This document shows positions 24,480 through 36,989 of a stretch of 64,000 nucleotides of DNA, piece by piece. The notes beneath the pieces were generated by a model that was not told where the DNA came from, ran no database searches, and was given only the letters and a program-made list of their open reading frames with translations. Where the stretch lies: the NCBI GenBank assembly GCA_009760855.2, contig WPIO01000090.1:846001-910000 (forward strand), given 5' to 3'. The position numbers were made by a program, and so were the translations under genes. The DNA is from Cristatella mucedo. Lineage: Eukaryota; Bryozoa; Phylactolaemata; Cristatellidae. Position 1 is the first letter of the stretch, and each line of letters opens with the position of its first letter.

Positions 24480-25000
24480 TATAGCCAATTCATATTACAT
24501 AATCAATCTGAAAATATCCCAAGCCACTATGACTTTATCAAGTTTACTCAACGACATTCTATTCGGGATGAGAGGATTTCGCCTGTACTATATCGCCGTA
24601 CATGTTTCTGCAGTCACACCCTAACTGAATTTGAACGAGAACGAAGTCGCTAGTGTCAATGATCCAACTACTTCTAGTTGCCACTTTGAATCACCCTTAT
24701 GCCTAATCGTTGAATAACTAGCCCCTGGAGATTCATTGGCACTACAAGTTTGCCAACCGATTGCATTTAGCTAACTTGTACACGTTAGGCAATCGATTCG
24801 TTCGACTCGCTCAGATGTTTTGTGCCCATATTTTTGTTCTTGCAATTTAAAACTATCATTTCCTTTAGACGTGCATTTAATTAGGTTTACAGGCACTTCC
24901 GCTATCAAAAATATTTAGGAATAAGAAATGTACGAAATGGGGAAGAGGTTTTTAAATGCTATAAGGGAAAATGATAATAATGCAGCTCCACGCTGGCATA
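24480..25000. repeat. Segmental duplication, fragment D
   Basis: The stretch AATCTGAAAATATCCCAAGCC, CTAACTGAATTTGAACGAGA, CTTCTAGTTGCCACTTTGAATC and CCTGGAGATTCATTG runs parallel to copy A 1,265-1,500 and copy C 15,930-16,130. It is followed by a GTTAGGCAATCGATTCG block matching 1,548-1,570. Confidence 0.5.
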
Positions 25001-26085
25001 CTTTATTTTAGCTCAAAAAAGTACTGTTCGACGGGCGAAAACGTCTCTGTCCTGAAAACTGTTCTTCTATTATAGGGCAGCCTGATCATTTGGCAGAGTT
25101 CGTTAGAATTCATCCCCAAGTTATTTTCGAGCACCTCTTGTCTCACACGATCTTCACAGGTACTGAAATGATATGTTATGGCTTTATCTTAAACGTCAGT
25201 CGAAATTATTGATGAAAATACACTCGGAACAATTTCTGATTTTTTGAGCTGGATAATTTTTGCTCTATATGTGTAGCGCCTTGCGGGCCTTGGCCGAATT
25301 TCAGCACGAACAAGAGCTGTTTGGCGGTGGGAAAGAACCCCTTTATCCTGGAGCAGTGAGCCCGACAGGAGCTCTAGTGCGTTTAGACAGTGAAAGCTAA
25401 AAAAAAAGCTATGAAGCTCTGGGAGCAGCGATGGCAATTCGGCCTTTGAAATTGGTCTGATACGAGCTGGAGCTGCTGCTTGATGTTGGCTGGCCTGTCC
25501 ATATCGGCCATAACTCTGTCCAAAAAGATTGTCTGGGACCTATTCGGTATTCAAGCTGGACAGGGGTGCCCTTCCAGTGGCCTAGTGACGGTATTAATTC
25601 CTAACCGTAATGGGCCACGGTGTCGTGCCCAATACCATCAAGCACCGGTCTCATTATCTCAGACAGGTATTCATAAGTCGAGCGATGCTCTCTCTCTCTC
25701 TCTCTCTCTCGGTCTTTTGTTTGGCTCCTGTTCTTGCTCTTCGTCTTCGCTTCATCGTCGTCGGACTCTTTTCTCGGAAGGTAAGGTAGGAGGGTTTGCT
25801 GTTCGCCGGCGATTGACGGGACAGGACGAGACAGCACTAGGAGGATTCGGTGGAATCCACCGAATAAAATCGTATCGCACCCGAGCTAGCATTTTGTGTT
25901 TCTTTAGGATTTTGTGCATGAGCACTCGCACGTAGTCTCGGCATCAGGATTGCCGGCGCGAGCTAGACCTAGTGGGTGTGGTGTGAGATATTTCGTTGGT
26001 TCGGGATTCTTCATCTATTTCGGCCGTTCTTCACAACAGACTTAAGTAGAATACGTATGGTGACACGTTTCCTGGGCAAGAGTGC
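25001..26085. other. GC-richer unclassified segment, possible LTR-like or promoter-like remnant
   Basis: The part 25,440-26,050 is clearly GC-richer than its surroundings, with a (CT)n run at 25,689-25,710 and an AATAAA at about 25,863. The 151-codon plus-strand open frame (25,480-25,935) runs through the CT run, is rich in Ser/Arg and has no recognisable domain. A solo LTR would fit the size and polyadenylation signal, but I could not find convincing flanking target duplications. Confidence 0.3.
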
Positions 26086-26087
26086 TT

Positions 26088-26700
26088 ATGTAATGTAATG
26101 TATCTCCGCCAGTAACTCCACAAAGTCATAAAGACCATGTGGGTGTTACGCAGGAGAGTTTTGTATAGCTCACTCACAGCCTAAGCGGCTTTCGGTACGC
26201 ATTCGGTAGCCAACAGACTTCGTCTCACGCAAAAAAGAGAAAGTGGGAAGCATAGCAGAGTTAAGAGAGCAGTTGAGGTAGTGAGTAGCATAGAAGTAGC
26301 AGTTCAGAACCGCTGAAAAAGATGTGCCATAGTCGGCAGTTGGTGAGTAGTTGTCGTTCCATAAGAATTGTGGAAGCGAGTTCCACAGTCTAGGACCTGC
26401 AGAGCTAAAGCTTCTGTCGCCAACTGTCTTTAAGCGGAGGAATGGGACAGCTAATTTATTGTCCACACAGGACCTGAGGGCGCGAACAGGCTGAAACTGA
26501 TGCAGCAGTTCAGCTAGGTATGACGGAGCCAAGCCGTGGCGGGCCTTGTGGGTCAGTGTGAGAACTTTGCTCTGTATCCTTTGCTCAACCGGCAACCATT
26601 CTAGCTCTATCAGCAAAGGAGACACGTACTCAAAGCACTGGGACTTGAAGACCAGCCTTGCAGCCATATTCATAATCCGTTGTAGTGGCATAATAGCTTC
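26088..26700 (-). mobile_element. LINE family 2, RT C-terminal region and 3' end
   Basis: A minus-strand frame (26,781-26,170) of about 200 codons encodes the RT thumb/connection region of a second LINE family: IMNMAARLVFKSQ, PLLIELEWLPVEQRI, GLAPSYLAELLH and GPRLWNSLPQF. The 3' end at about 26,088 has an ATGTA pentamer tail (TGTAATGTAATGTATC in plus orientation). This is the best-preserved family-2 copy. The same family recurs at 2,237, 22,727, 49,873 and 63,765. Confidence 0.8.
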
Positions 26701-26759
26701 TGGCCATGAAACGTTGATTGACAGAGTGCGTATTTTGAAATTTTTTGACGAATTGATAG

Positions 26760-26880
26760 CAATCTCAATAACTTGGTACACCGCGGAACGGGTCGTGGCA
26801 GACCAGCTAAACTCATATATCGAAACCTCACACCTTGCTAGTAAGTTCCCGTCCGGCTTTAGAGCTAATCACTCCGAATT
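26760..26880 (+). mobile_element. LINE RT fingers fragment, opposite orientation
   Basis: The plus-strand codons for VADQLNSYIE, LASKFPSGFRANHS correspond to the conserved RT fingers segment (x-QLNxYLExxxLLSxFQSGFRxxHS). It lies against the minus-strand family-2 fragment in opposite orientation, which suggests an inverted 5' piece of one insertion. A related stretch lies at 58,620-58,720 on the minus strand. Confidence 0.6.
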
Positions 26881-29150
26881 CTTGGTAAAAAATATCCAGT
26901 CAATTTATAGGAATCCTTTTAGAACTACATTAGTAAGCTTAAGCAATCCTGAGATTTTTTACCTAACAAACATAGTAGTGCCAATCATCCCCAAAGCAAA
27001 CTACTTATCTTTTTCCTACCTGCAAAGAATTAGTAAAGTAGCTGGGAAATCGCATAAATATGTAAGCATCTGACTTCTCTTGCTGCATTAGAATTTTCTA
27101 TTTAAATTTGAAGCTGTCATAAGCAGTTAACGAAGCACTGCAGTTATATTTTGAACTGATTGATCCTATGAATCACCACCTGATTTCCATGCCTGGACAC
27201 ATACACCAACCTAGTAGCTCTCTATACACGTATCTTACGAACTAAGCTGGACTTGTTCAGACCCAGGAGAACATTCGATGAAAACTCTGCTTAATCTAGG
27301 TAGTTTCAAAAGTTGTATGAATGAAGGAAGAGGCTCCAACTAAAAGTTGGGCCGAGTCAGCAAAGTGGGTGTTTGCGGCTCGAATGTAACGAGTATTCTC
27401 TTTTCTGAAGATGGATATTCAAGAAGTAGTAATGAATATGCCATTTGTTACCTTCGGGAATGTATTTCATGTGCCCTGGTGGAAAGAAAGCGCACCGCTT
27501 CCAGTATGACTAAATCAATTTTTTAATTCACATAAAATGTGAAGATCATATTATATTAAACTTTTATTTGTGAAGCGATGAGTTTAAAAGTGTATTCAGT
27601 AAGAACAATTGTAATCTTTCCAGTTCGATGTCGTGTTTTTGCTGTGTTCGATTTAAAATGCTCAAAGTACTGGATACAAATGAATCAATACTGTAAGTGT
27701 CACGACATAAAACTAGTGAGCTAAGAATAGACAAAAAACAGTCGGCAGTGCTTTTTATTGAATAGATGTTAACGTCAAAAGTGGTTTTTTCAGCCTTCTA
27801 GAGAGTCTTTGCCAGAGCTTCTACAATGACAATCGTTGCTAAAGAAGTATTTCAGAACGTATAATCACCGAGATTGACTACTACTAAAAATCTGAATAAT
27901 TTCCTAAAATATATACATATATATCAATATACATAATCAGATAGTAAATAGAATGATAGATTACTCGATAACCTGTATATGGTACTGCCACCTTTTATGT
28001 AAGCAGAAAGCTGGATTGTGGTTATAGATTATATATGAACAAAAAATTGTTCACGGAGATAAAATTCTCTTTAGGATCATCCAAACAGAAATGGAGCAGT
28101 CTAACGGTTTTTTAATAACTTCTGGCACTAGGTTGCCTCTTTCAGCTGTCCAGTTCAGTTTATTATTGTTATCCTTTTAATCGATTGACAAGCTTGATAT
28201 CCTTATAGTTCGATTTGGTAAAGCTCTGAAATGCTTCCCGATAGTCAATACTGAATAAATACATCAAATCTGAACGTTTGAAGTCTCTCATAAGTACCAC
28301 TTCAATTTAAACATCTTTGAGTTTAAGAAAACTTGACGAATCCGGATCGAATGCCTGCAAGGCAAGCATTGGCTGCTTTAAAATCTGCTGCAAAGTCCGA
28401 CAGTTTCAATGGCAAGTACGTCCGAGTTATCATTATCATGAAAATTAAAGTACGTTTCATTATACCTAAGTTATTTTCCCACCGGTTGAGTATGGAGTGA
28501 TATCAGCTAAGGACCAGGAAGAACGTTCGTGGAATTCCGCAAGCGACAGGTCTGGTTCATAAGACCTGACCCACCTCATGAACTCGTGATCGGTGAGGGA
28601 TTGAAGACGATCTGACTATTACTAGTTAAACCAGACTAGTGGCTTGTATGCCCGACCAATTTTAGTTCTCTAATGGTTAAGTTGGATACTATCTCTTTTA
28701 CTGTCGAAGGCGGCTGACATACAAAAATAGCTAAGCTATGGCAGTGACATTTCCTTTATGACTGCTGGATAGGACACCGTTGGCTACTGAGGTAGCAGTT
28801 TTAAATAGAGTGCTGCTGCTCTAAGCATGAGGGAAAATTTTGTAATATTTAATTACTGCTCTGGGTTCTGCAGCTGGAGAGTGACAATTAGTTGCTGAAT
28901 CATTGACACAAAATAAAGAACGAAAAGGTGGTGATAGCTTGCAAGTATCTATATAAGTAAATCAGGTTTTTTAAGTATCCAAAGATAATAAACAAATAAA
29001 TATAATGAAGATAATTTTGAATAAATTGAATACAAATTCTTTTCCAGAGATGCACTGAAAACTTCTTCACGACTGTAATAAGTTTCTTCTCCACTGAGGA
29101 CTGCAAAATTGATTTTGCAAATACTTAAGGAGACGGCTCGTTTTACTAGA
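26881..29150. other. AT-rich intergenic sequence
   Basis: No gene or repeat family recognised. Short TA-rich tracts occur near 27,910-27,935. Confidence 0.4.
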
Positions 29151-29154
29151 TCTT

Positions 29155-29255
29155 GTTAAGCTAGGAGAAAGAGTTTAGGTTATCTGAAGGCGCTTTGTCA
29201 AGTGCATTATTATTATTATTATTATTATTATTACTCTTATTATTATTAACGTTGC
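29155..29255 (+). mobile_element. LINE family 1, extreme 3' end with (ATT)n tail
   Basis: GGAGAAAGAG, then CTGAAGGCGCTTTGTCAAGTGC, then about 13 ATT units with one interruption. This is the terminal about 60 bases of family 1 plus its tail. Confidence 0.75.
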
Positions 29256-29877
29256 CACATCGCATAAAGAAGCCTCTGAAATCTCACAAGAAAGAAAAAT
29301 TTCTGCCATTCAACTAATACTTTTCGGAGAGGGCTTCATGCAAGCATGAATGTGTACCATGTTTTCGATAAAGAAGCCTTTAAACTTGGAAGATCAGCCG
29401 TAACTATCATGGGAGTTTGAACTGGCAGATTTAATCAGCAAATGTTTACCATCTGAAAAACTTGCATTGAGGGAGACTACCATAGTTGTTGAGTAAACAA
29501 AATCTCCGGATTGTCTCTGCTTACTAATGTATTTTTAAAAAAAGTCTTTTAAATTGACTTGATCTTTTTTGACCTAGAATTCTATAAGTGGCCATGAAGC
29601 TCTGCTTTATTTTGAAGTTTTTGATAGATCTATAGTAATCTCTATGACTCGGTACACTGACAGATAGTATTGGTGCATGCTTTTCTAGAGCACTCGTGAC
29701 ATTTTCACTACGTCAGTGAGAGTACAAGGGCTGTCAACAAGTCTGGTTGCGGATACAAAAGACCTGACTAGCATGCAGAGTTGTAAGATTGGTTTTGGTC
29801 TGCGCTTTACAAGTTGGGTTGCTAGTCATTCTATATTTAACATACTGTTAGCGTTCTCCAGCATTTCCTACCGATTT
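29256..29877. other. Intergenic sequence between two LINE tails
   Basis: The stretch near 29,590-29,670 (GGCCATGAAGC, GAAGTTTTTGATAG, CTCGGTACAC) resembles 26,700-26,775 and may be a decayed LINE segment. No gene. Confidence 0.35.
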
Positions 29878-29990
29878 TTAATAATAATAGCAATAACAAT
29901 GTATTTAATATAGCACCCTCAAAGAACTCAATATATATCTAGGCACTTGACATTTTCTGCAAATGATCACACAGTCAATGCTCTCAAGCA
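29878..29990 (-). mobile_element. LINE family 1, extreme 3' end
   Basis: Minus orientation. An (ATA)-type tail at 29,880 is followed by TAGCACCCTCAAAGAACTCAAT and AGGCACTTGACATTTTCTGCAAA, the family 3' UTR in inverse orientation. Confidence 0.7.
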
Positions 29991-31544
29991 ATCACAACAC
30001 GAATAGAGCAGAAAGGAAATAAACGCAATAATAGGATTTAGAAATGACAAGTTATCACCGTCAATGATTCGCAAGTTAACGAAATAACGTCTGCTTTAGG
30101 AGCAGCTCAGGTAAACTTGAAACTTGGATACGCTTGGTTTGTCTTCTCACAGCAATTTGCCTTTCTCAGTAGTGCAGCTACAACTTTGTGTTGAACCTAT
30201 TGCATATCAAAGCAGTTATTTAAGAGGGCATACATTTTCCAGAATGCAGCAAGTCGTTCGTAGAAAACCATATACGGTAATAGCAACTCTCTAAAAGTCT
30301 AGATAAAAGACTAAAACCTTATTCAGAATATTAATTTATTTTAGAATTCCAAGAGCGATCAAGGAGGCATTAGGTGTTATGCAATAGCAAGTACACGGGA
30401 TTTTGACAATACCAGTCACCAGAAAGTAAAGATTGTGGTTGATTTCACTTATAGGTTTCGACAACAGCCTGATATTTTTTACAATTTTATAATGCCAGAA
30501 TGCTGATTTCTATTTTTTATTTGACTTTGAATTCAAAATACTCCCATTTATGTAATAACATTGAAAATTATTAAGTTACCAGCACTCGATTATTTTAAAT
30601 CATTGAGCACGTGAATCAAAACATAGTAAAGCACTCTTCCAGCAACAAAGCGAAAAACTTATATTCTTTAGAGTTACTAGCAAGCAGCGGCCAGTCTTTC
30701 CTAAACCACCAAAAAAACCACTAACATACAAGAGTGGTAAATCAAATTTTAATTCAATTTTGCTTTTTGCGTAAAAAAACTGAACGCACCTACCAATTTG
30801 CGTTGCTTTCTTTGTGTTGATACGAAGCAGAATGATAGCCCCCGTCATAAGCTTTTTTACTTTATGCCCACCTTTGAAAATATGTAAATTAAAGTTCTTG
30901 AGAAATCTGCTGGATAATTTTCCGATTTATTAAGCTTGCGAAGCTAAACATACTATACTTTCCTTAGAATGACGAAGCCGAGGAACAATAGAATCAAGCT
31001 GCTATTAGGAGAAATGCTCAGAGTATTTTAGCCAATGCATTCTTCATTGAAAATGCTTATTATTGAAATACATTCCGCATGAACAGAGATGGTTGAGTAA
31101 CCACATTTGATTTTCTGTCTTGAAACCACTGCACATACGTGTTCTTATCTAAATCAATTAAAATTAAACGCAACATTGTAAAGTTACACTGCATATCTCA
31201 CTAATATATTACTTCAATATTTGAGCGAAACAAGACTTTATTTAGCAGACATTAGTAAGATATATTTCAATTGTATAGCTCAAACTCAAAATATTAGCCA
31301 ACGCACATCCCTGTACTACTAATTAAAATTCTCAACATTTTTCTAAATTGTAGTATTACGATTCAGTTACGAACACGAGATACAGATTCGCATAATAATA
31401 AAATTCCTAATTCGATTGACAGTGACAACTTTTGCAGTATTTCATAATTTGCACTGCTAACATATGCTGCTGTATTCGATGAGACCCTAAAATAATACCC
31501 TAGACAACCTGTCATATGTAGCAACGATTAGTCAGCTTCCCTAA
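29991..31544. other. AT-rich intergenic sequence
   Basis: No gene, RNA or known repeat supportable. It includes a TA-dinucleotide run just before the following microsatellite. Confidence 0.4.
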
Positions 31545-31835
<291 letters not shown>

Positions 31836-32475
31836 TCGGGAAGTCTAATTTCTTTCCTTAATCGAATAGGTGTTATATAGTTTTTTATTTAATAGACACT
31901 CTTTTAACAACTGAGACTTTTTAATAAGTTACTTGACTGATATGCTCACCTCGGCAGACTCGTGGGAGCTCTGGTTATGCTTGGACAAGCGATTGCAAGA
32001 ATCTGGTGTTTTGTCCGACTATGGAAGAAAAAGCTAAGTACATAGTGTACTTGACTTTGGCAGTATCGTCATGTGAGAACTCCTCGCCTAACTTATAATA
32101 ATCGGCTCGTCAACTTAAATGCCCAACCGATAAACAGGCTTTTGGTTGCGTTTTTGCTGTTTGTATGCTCGCCTGCTTGCAGTGCTGCGGTCACTAGGGT
32201 GCTTGTTCCGCATTGCCATTGCTCGATTGGCACAAAGCGCCAACGAAGCTACACATTGCTATGCCCCAGTGACTCCCACAGAGTGTCATCCACGTTTATA
32301 TGGTTACCTTGCAGCTGAAGCGTCACTGGTGTGCTCGCATTTCTGATTGCAGTTATTTTGTGAATTTTTTTTGTGTCACGCATCACAATAAACGGAGTGC
32401 GAAGATCAATGCTGAGAAAAAGAAAGGTATGACGTGTCTTCAACTAAAGAAATAATTCTGGAAAAACGCAACCAA

Positions 32476-32479
<4 letters not shown>
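31836..32479. other. Intergenic sequence
   Basis: A locally GC-richer stretch at 32,100-32,340 has overlapping short open frames on both strands. None shows a domain or splice context. No assignment. Confidence 0.35.

Positions 32480-32520
<41 letters not shown>
32480..32520 (+). repeat. (TG)n microsatellite
   Basis: About 20 TG units, immediately upstream of the Tigger-like relic. Confidence 0.95.
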
Positions 32521-32522
<2 letters not shown>

Positions 32523-32540
32523 TCAACTTAACCAAGAGGC

Positions 32541-33765
32541 ATGGATGTAGGTAGCACTTCTAATATCCGCACTGTAGGGACTCTAAAGAAGTCGATAAAG
32601 GCTATAACGCTAGCTAAGGTAGTTACAATAATTTCTACACAGTGGAAATCCTTTCGAGAAAATATGTTGAAGCTGCTGACGGTAGGGTTGATTGAACAGC
32701 TGGTCCAAGGAGACAGAGTGACTGAGACTATAATCTGTGATAAGGTACTAGATATTTACGCTTATTTGTTGCCTCAGATCCCGGGCATTTCAGTAGGTAA
32801 GACTGAGGGTAAACCACTTAAAGATAGTCTGGGCTGGCTCGCGAAATCTAAAAAGAGGATCTGCATTAACCCGCCTTGTCAGGCACTGTTCGGCAGCTAG
32901 CTTGAATATCTAGATAGCTGAGGATTATCTAAAAAAGTTTGACGGGAGTATAGCGGCAGAATAATCAATCCGCCTACAAGACTTTGACTGTGACGAGACA
33001 CTACTCTTCTGCAATTTCAGGCCTAGAAGGACATATATAGCAGCAGATCAGAATAGAACGCCAGCCATGCAAAAACACATGAAGGATAAGCTAACCTTGG
33101 TGACATGTGCCAATGCCGGAGGTGGCTTCAAGATTAAGCGGCTGCTTGATTGTCCTTTGAAGAATCAGTTACCTTTAAGGCACACAAGATTGTGAAAGAA
33201 AAACTTGAGGATATGTGAATGGTGAACTCGGGGCTTTATTTATTAGGCAGTCATTGTGGAGTGGTAAATGTGGTGTTCCGTCCAGGCATATAAAAATATC
33301 TGCTGATAACATGTCTATTGTTGCAAGGCCTTTAAGTCCTGGTTAATTCACCTGTACTCCCTAATAACCTCAAAAATTGCATTTTCAATGAGTTTACATG
33401 TATAAAGGCCCTCTACATTCCGCCCAACACAATCCCTGACCGCCAGCATATGGACCAGCAGGTGATTTCTGATTTCAAAAAGTGATTCGGAAAGCATCGC
33501 TTCCCCTGCTGTTAGTGGTCAAGGAGACCACAAAACTCATCTATAGAGATTTTTTGAAAGACCTCAGTCGCATCATAATTTGCTCCTTTGAATAATTGAG
33601 GCGGCATAGCAAGAAAATAAAAAGAGAGCTTGTACCAATGCACTAAATAAGCTATGAAATGAGGTTCATCTGATACGGACTTCGAAACACTCTAATCCGA
33701 AGCTGTAGAAGTTGATGAGATCGTATCCCTTCGTTATTCTTTGTGCCCGAGCATCGACTAAAGCG
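32541..33765 (+). pseudogene. Tigger/pogo-type DNA transposon transposase, decayed
   Basis: The first frame (32,541-32,900, 119 codons) corresponds to the CENP-B-type DNA-binding part, ending in a GWLAKSKKR segment like the GWLxxFKKR of Tigger transposases. A second frame, shifted, starts at 32,980 with FDCDET and continues with RRTYIA and DKLTLVTCANAGGGFKIK, the region around the first catalytic Asp of the pogo/Tigger DDD domain. It stops at TGA 33,193. A third segment near 33,415-33,480 encodes YIPPNT and MDQQVISDFKK, the region of the last catalytic Asp. Further codons near 33,640 resemble the C-terminal W.KLW part. Family knowledge: Tigger elements are Tc1/mariner-superfamily cut-and-paste transposons. 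Several stops and shifts make it inactive. I did not find convincing terminal inverted repeats. Confidence 0.8.
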
Positions 33766-34220
33766 AAAATTTGAGCTCATTGAGACGCACTCCAGCTCAT
33801 TGAGACACACTCCATGAAACTGGTATCTGAAGATCTATAGTAATTGCAGAGGCAGCAGCCAATGGGGGCTTTACACGAAAGTGAAATACGTGGGGTAGAA
33901 ATTACCTGTACTCAAATATATGTTCACACATTCGACCACATTATCTAAACCATGCCAAATCTGTTATCACCAATCAATATCAAATTCTGCATATCCGACA
34001 ACATGCGGATCTCATTCAGATTGTAATTAGCTTCCTCTTTGTTAGCTAAAATCACCTCTGAATCGCAAAACCTCATCACCCTTGACATTGATACTGTTCA
34101 TGGGAGCCAATTGGCTTCGCCTCTGGTTCTCTGTACCCCTTCCATGCTGTCATCATTAGTAGAATGCTACTACACGACTTTAGCTAACATGCTTTATATT
34201 TTGCACGTCTAAATACGCAT
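33766..34220. other. Intergenic sequence after the Tigger-like relic
   Basis: This probably contains the 3' untranslated part of the transposon. A near-perfect small tandem duplication (GAGCTCATTGAGAC-type) lies at 33,770-33,810. No gene. Confidence 0.35.
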
Positions 34221-34224
34221 CCTG

Positions 34225-35115
34225 TCCTCACCGAGTTACTTTTCTAGGGCAAACCAAGTGTAAGTTGAAAATTAAAAAGGTGTCTCTCAAAATTTGGCTT
34301 TGCCAGCATATCTCCTGATAAATCTCAGAAAAATCTAGGCGTCGTGTTCCAAAGTGATCGCTCCTTAGACGACCACGTCCGCTCCACAGTTAAATCGGCC
34401 TGCTTTCAGCTACAAAAGATTGCTACAATTTGGTCTTTTTAAGACACGGATACTACAAATAAATAGATCTATGTATTTCTGACATCCGGGTTTGACTTCT
34501 GTAGCTCATTACTTGCTAGCCTACCGGCCAGTGCAATCACGGGTAGCTGGTGCAAACCTCTTTAGCTAGGCTTATAAGTCGTGAGCTTCACACCTGCAGC
34601 ACCATCGACCTGAAGTTTTTACGCTTACTTTCTAAATTCCTCGGTCATTGTATCCAGCCTACATATCTGATCTAACCCCTCAGGTCGTGCCATCCACTTT
34701 TTGAAATCTGATTGCTAACCTTTGCCTCGTACGAAGCTCAAATTATTTTGACACTGTGCCTTTAATTCGTATGCACTTAAAGACTTGAAATAACTTCCGG
34801 CATGCGTCATGACATCCCTGATTTGGCCATATTAAAAAAAACCTTAAATGCATCTTTTTATCACATCGTTTACTGGGCCCATGTCATTATTCCTTTGTGT
34901 GCCGTTGCATGTCAACAATTAGCATGCTGTCATGAACCATGTCTCCATGCTGACACTGAGCATATCACGTCTACCCATGTTACTATTGCTTCATTGTTCA
35001 TTTAGCATGCTAACGCTAAGCATTTGATGTAGCTTTTTTGCCGCTACTTTAAAGTTCCTACAAAGACATTGAGTTTTCTGAGATGGCTCTGACAATCGTA
35101 CTTTCACTATAATCA
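34225..35115 (+). mobile_element. LINE family 1, degenerate RT C-terminal region and 3' end
   Basis: Plus orientation. It starts at codons like NLGVVFQSDRSLDDHV (34,335-34,380), continues through the thumb region and a decayed 3' UTR, and ends near 35,110. With 35,120-36,290 it forms the same arrangement seen at 56,440-58,150. Confidence 0.7.
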
Positions 35116-35124
35116 CAATTGTAG

Positions 35125-35280
35125 TTGCTGACGAGCCCTAGCCGCTGTCACCGCTGCTTACAGTTTACAATAAAGGATCCAATGCTACAGGATTCAAACC
35201 AACGACCTTGGTCGTCCAGATCTATCCCCTTACCTTCAGGGCTGTTGCAGCCTATTTAGTATGAGTCTTCTAAAAAGTTC
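35125..35280 (-). mobile_element. tRNA-derived SINE (family S1), inverted
   Basis: Minus-strand reading gives the family layout: box-A-like end near 35,265, box B as the complement of GGATTCAAACC at about 35,192, TTTATTGTAAAC and GGTGACAGCGGC. It lies against the 3' end of the LINE to the left. Confidence 0.6.
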
Positions 35281-35640
35281 TTTTCTGCTCATTATATTTT
35301 TTTATATATTCGTAAAACAGCTTAATCTATTTCAGCCAACAATTTACTTGAAGAGCATACCCTCATTCATAGGCTGGTGTTTTTTTCCTCCTAAATTTAT
35401 ACTTATATATATATATTTCCAATCATGTTTGGCGTAATTAAACATAAACTTTTTTCCTGACATGCCGACTAATACGTATATAATCTGATCGAACTACTCC
35501 CTGGCAGGCGTTAATTATTTTTTGTTGTGAGAGCAGATATTTTCAAGTGACCACAAGGGTTGCCATCACTAAGCAGGTTATCAATTTTTAACTGCAGTTT
35601 ATTTCAATATGAATGAGAGTCTCTTCAGTTCTTTAAAAAG
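35281..35640. repeat. Segmental duplication SD2, spacer
   Basis: The stretch near 35,475-35,660 (AATCTGATCGAACTA, GGCGTTAATTA, TGAGAGCAGATATTTT, CCAGTTTGAGCTG) matches 57,370-57,550 in order. No gene. Confidence 0.5.
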
Positions 35641-35644
35641 CCAG

Positions 35645-36290
35645 TTTGAGCTGAAAAATGCCTCAGCACCTCAGAGTTAAGAGCGGTATACTAAAATTGG
35701 AATAGACCAGCCTTGTAGGTGAGTAGATCCGATACGAAGGACTAGAGATAGGTTGAAAGGTGTTTATGTTTCGTGACAGAACATTGAGTTTGATGAGCTG
35801 CTTAACTCTTGGAAAGTCCTGGTCGGTGACAAGAAGTGTGTTGAGGCAACTGAGAAGCTTACTGCAGATAATCCTTGCTGAAGAATTTGACACCACGCCA
35901 AGGCGTCTGGTTGAACTAGTCGGTAAAGCATAAAGCGGTGAGTTAAAGTAATGGAAACGACGTTATGTCAGCAATGCAATTAAAAATTCGGTCATATCAT
36001 CGTTATCCTAGCAAAACAAGATTAGAACGATTGAATGTAAGTGAAAATATGTATTTTCACTTGTGCAGTTTATATGCCCACCTAAAGAAAGATCTAGGTT
36101 TCAGACAGATTCAACAGGTGTGCTGGCAGAGCCGAATTTGAATTACGTGTTTTCCAATTTGTGAATCACTCCGGTTTTTTCATAAACTAGTGAGTAACCA
36201 GGGCCAGCTCTGTAGCATTACAGTCATCGTTGCTCCTTATGATATCTTCGGTTAGATGGAGACGAGCAGTTTCAATGGATTCGTTTCTTT
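35645..36290 (-). mobile_element. LINE family 1, degenerate
   Basis: Minus-strand frame 35,896-35,663 carries decayed NSSARI and QLIKLNVLSR, equivalent to the NSAARL and QRIDFKVLS parts of better copies. The left edge lacks the usual 3' UTR. Confidence 0.65.
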
Positions 36291-36985
36291 TAAATCGGGG
36301 CTGATATGGTTCTTATACGATGTGATTATTTATTCTATAGGCTGCTAAGCAACATTTTTCCGCTAACCCTGACATAAAGAAGACTTGAGACATTCTGATA
36401 TTTTGCTACAACCTCTAAATCAGTTCCAGGCTTGTTAAGCATCGGTAGAACTACTGCCTACTTTATAATTAATGACATACCCATTTAGTCTGAGAAGGTA
36501 AAACATATACTCAGTACTTATTCAGCTAATATTGTCCACTAATAAAACCAGAACTGGAATTATAAATTGACTTCTTGAGACTCATCCTTTTTTCCTAGAT
36601 TTAATTGAGGTAGCTACTTTGTGAACAGAAATATTTCCAATGATATGTAGCGGATTAGGACTTGTGAGTCGTTTATGAGGCATGGCCTGATGGAGGAAGA
36701 AAATGCCTAACTTGATAAACCTAAATCGGCAAAAAGTTTCCGGTCGAGCAGTTGTTGCCTTAAACGCGAGGACACTTAAGGGGCAAAACATGAACACTAT
36801 TTTCAAACTTTTTTATTGGGCATGACAACAAGATGTCAGATTCCAAAAGCTGAAAAAAACTTTTGCTTTTCTATGCTTCACACTGGATAAATTATGTGAG
36901 ACAAAATAAATTGGTGTCCGATGCAGCCATCTTTAAAACAGCAATGCAGCCTGAATTGTATATGGTGCACATTTTCAAGAATACT
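36291..36985. other. Intergenic sequence
   Basis: No coding frame or repeat family recognised. Confidence 0.35.
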
Positions 36986-36989
36986 TTCT

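Noticed and set aside
25480-25935. 151-codon open frame
   Set aside because: It runs through a (CT)n tract, is Ser/Arg-biased, and has no domain, homologue or splice context.
25440-26050. Solo LTR of a Ty3-type element
   Set aside because: An AATAAA and a GC-rich character are present, but no clear TG...CA ends with target duplication and no primer binding site were found. Left as unclassified.
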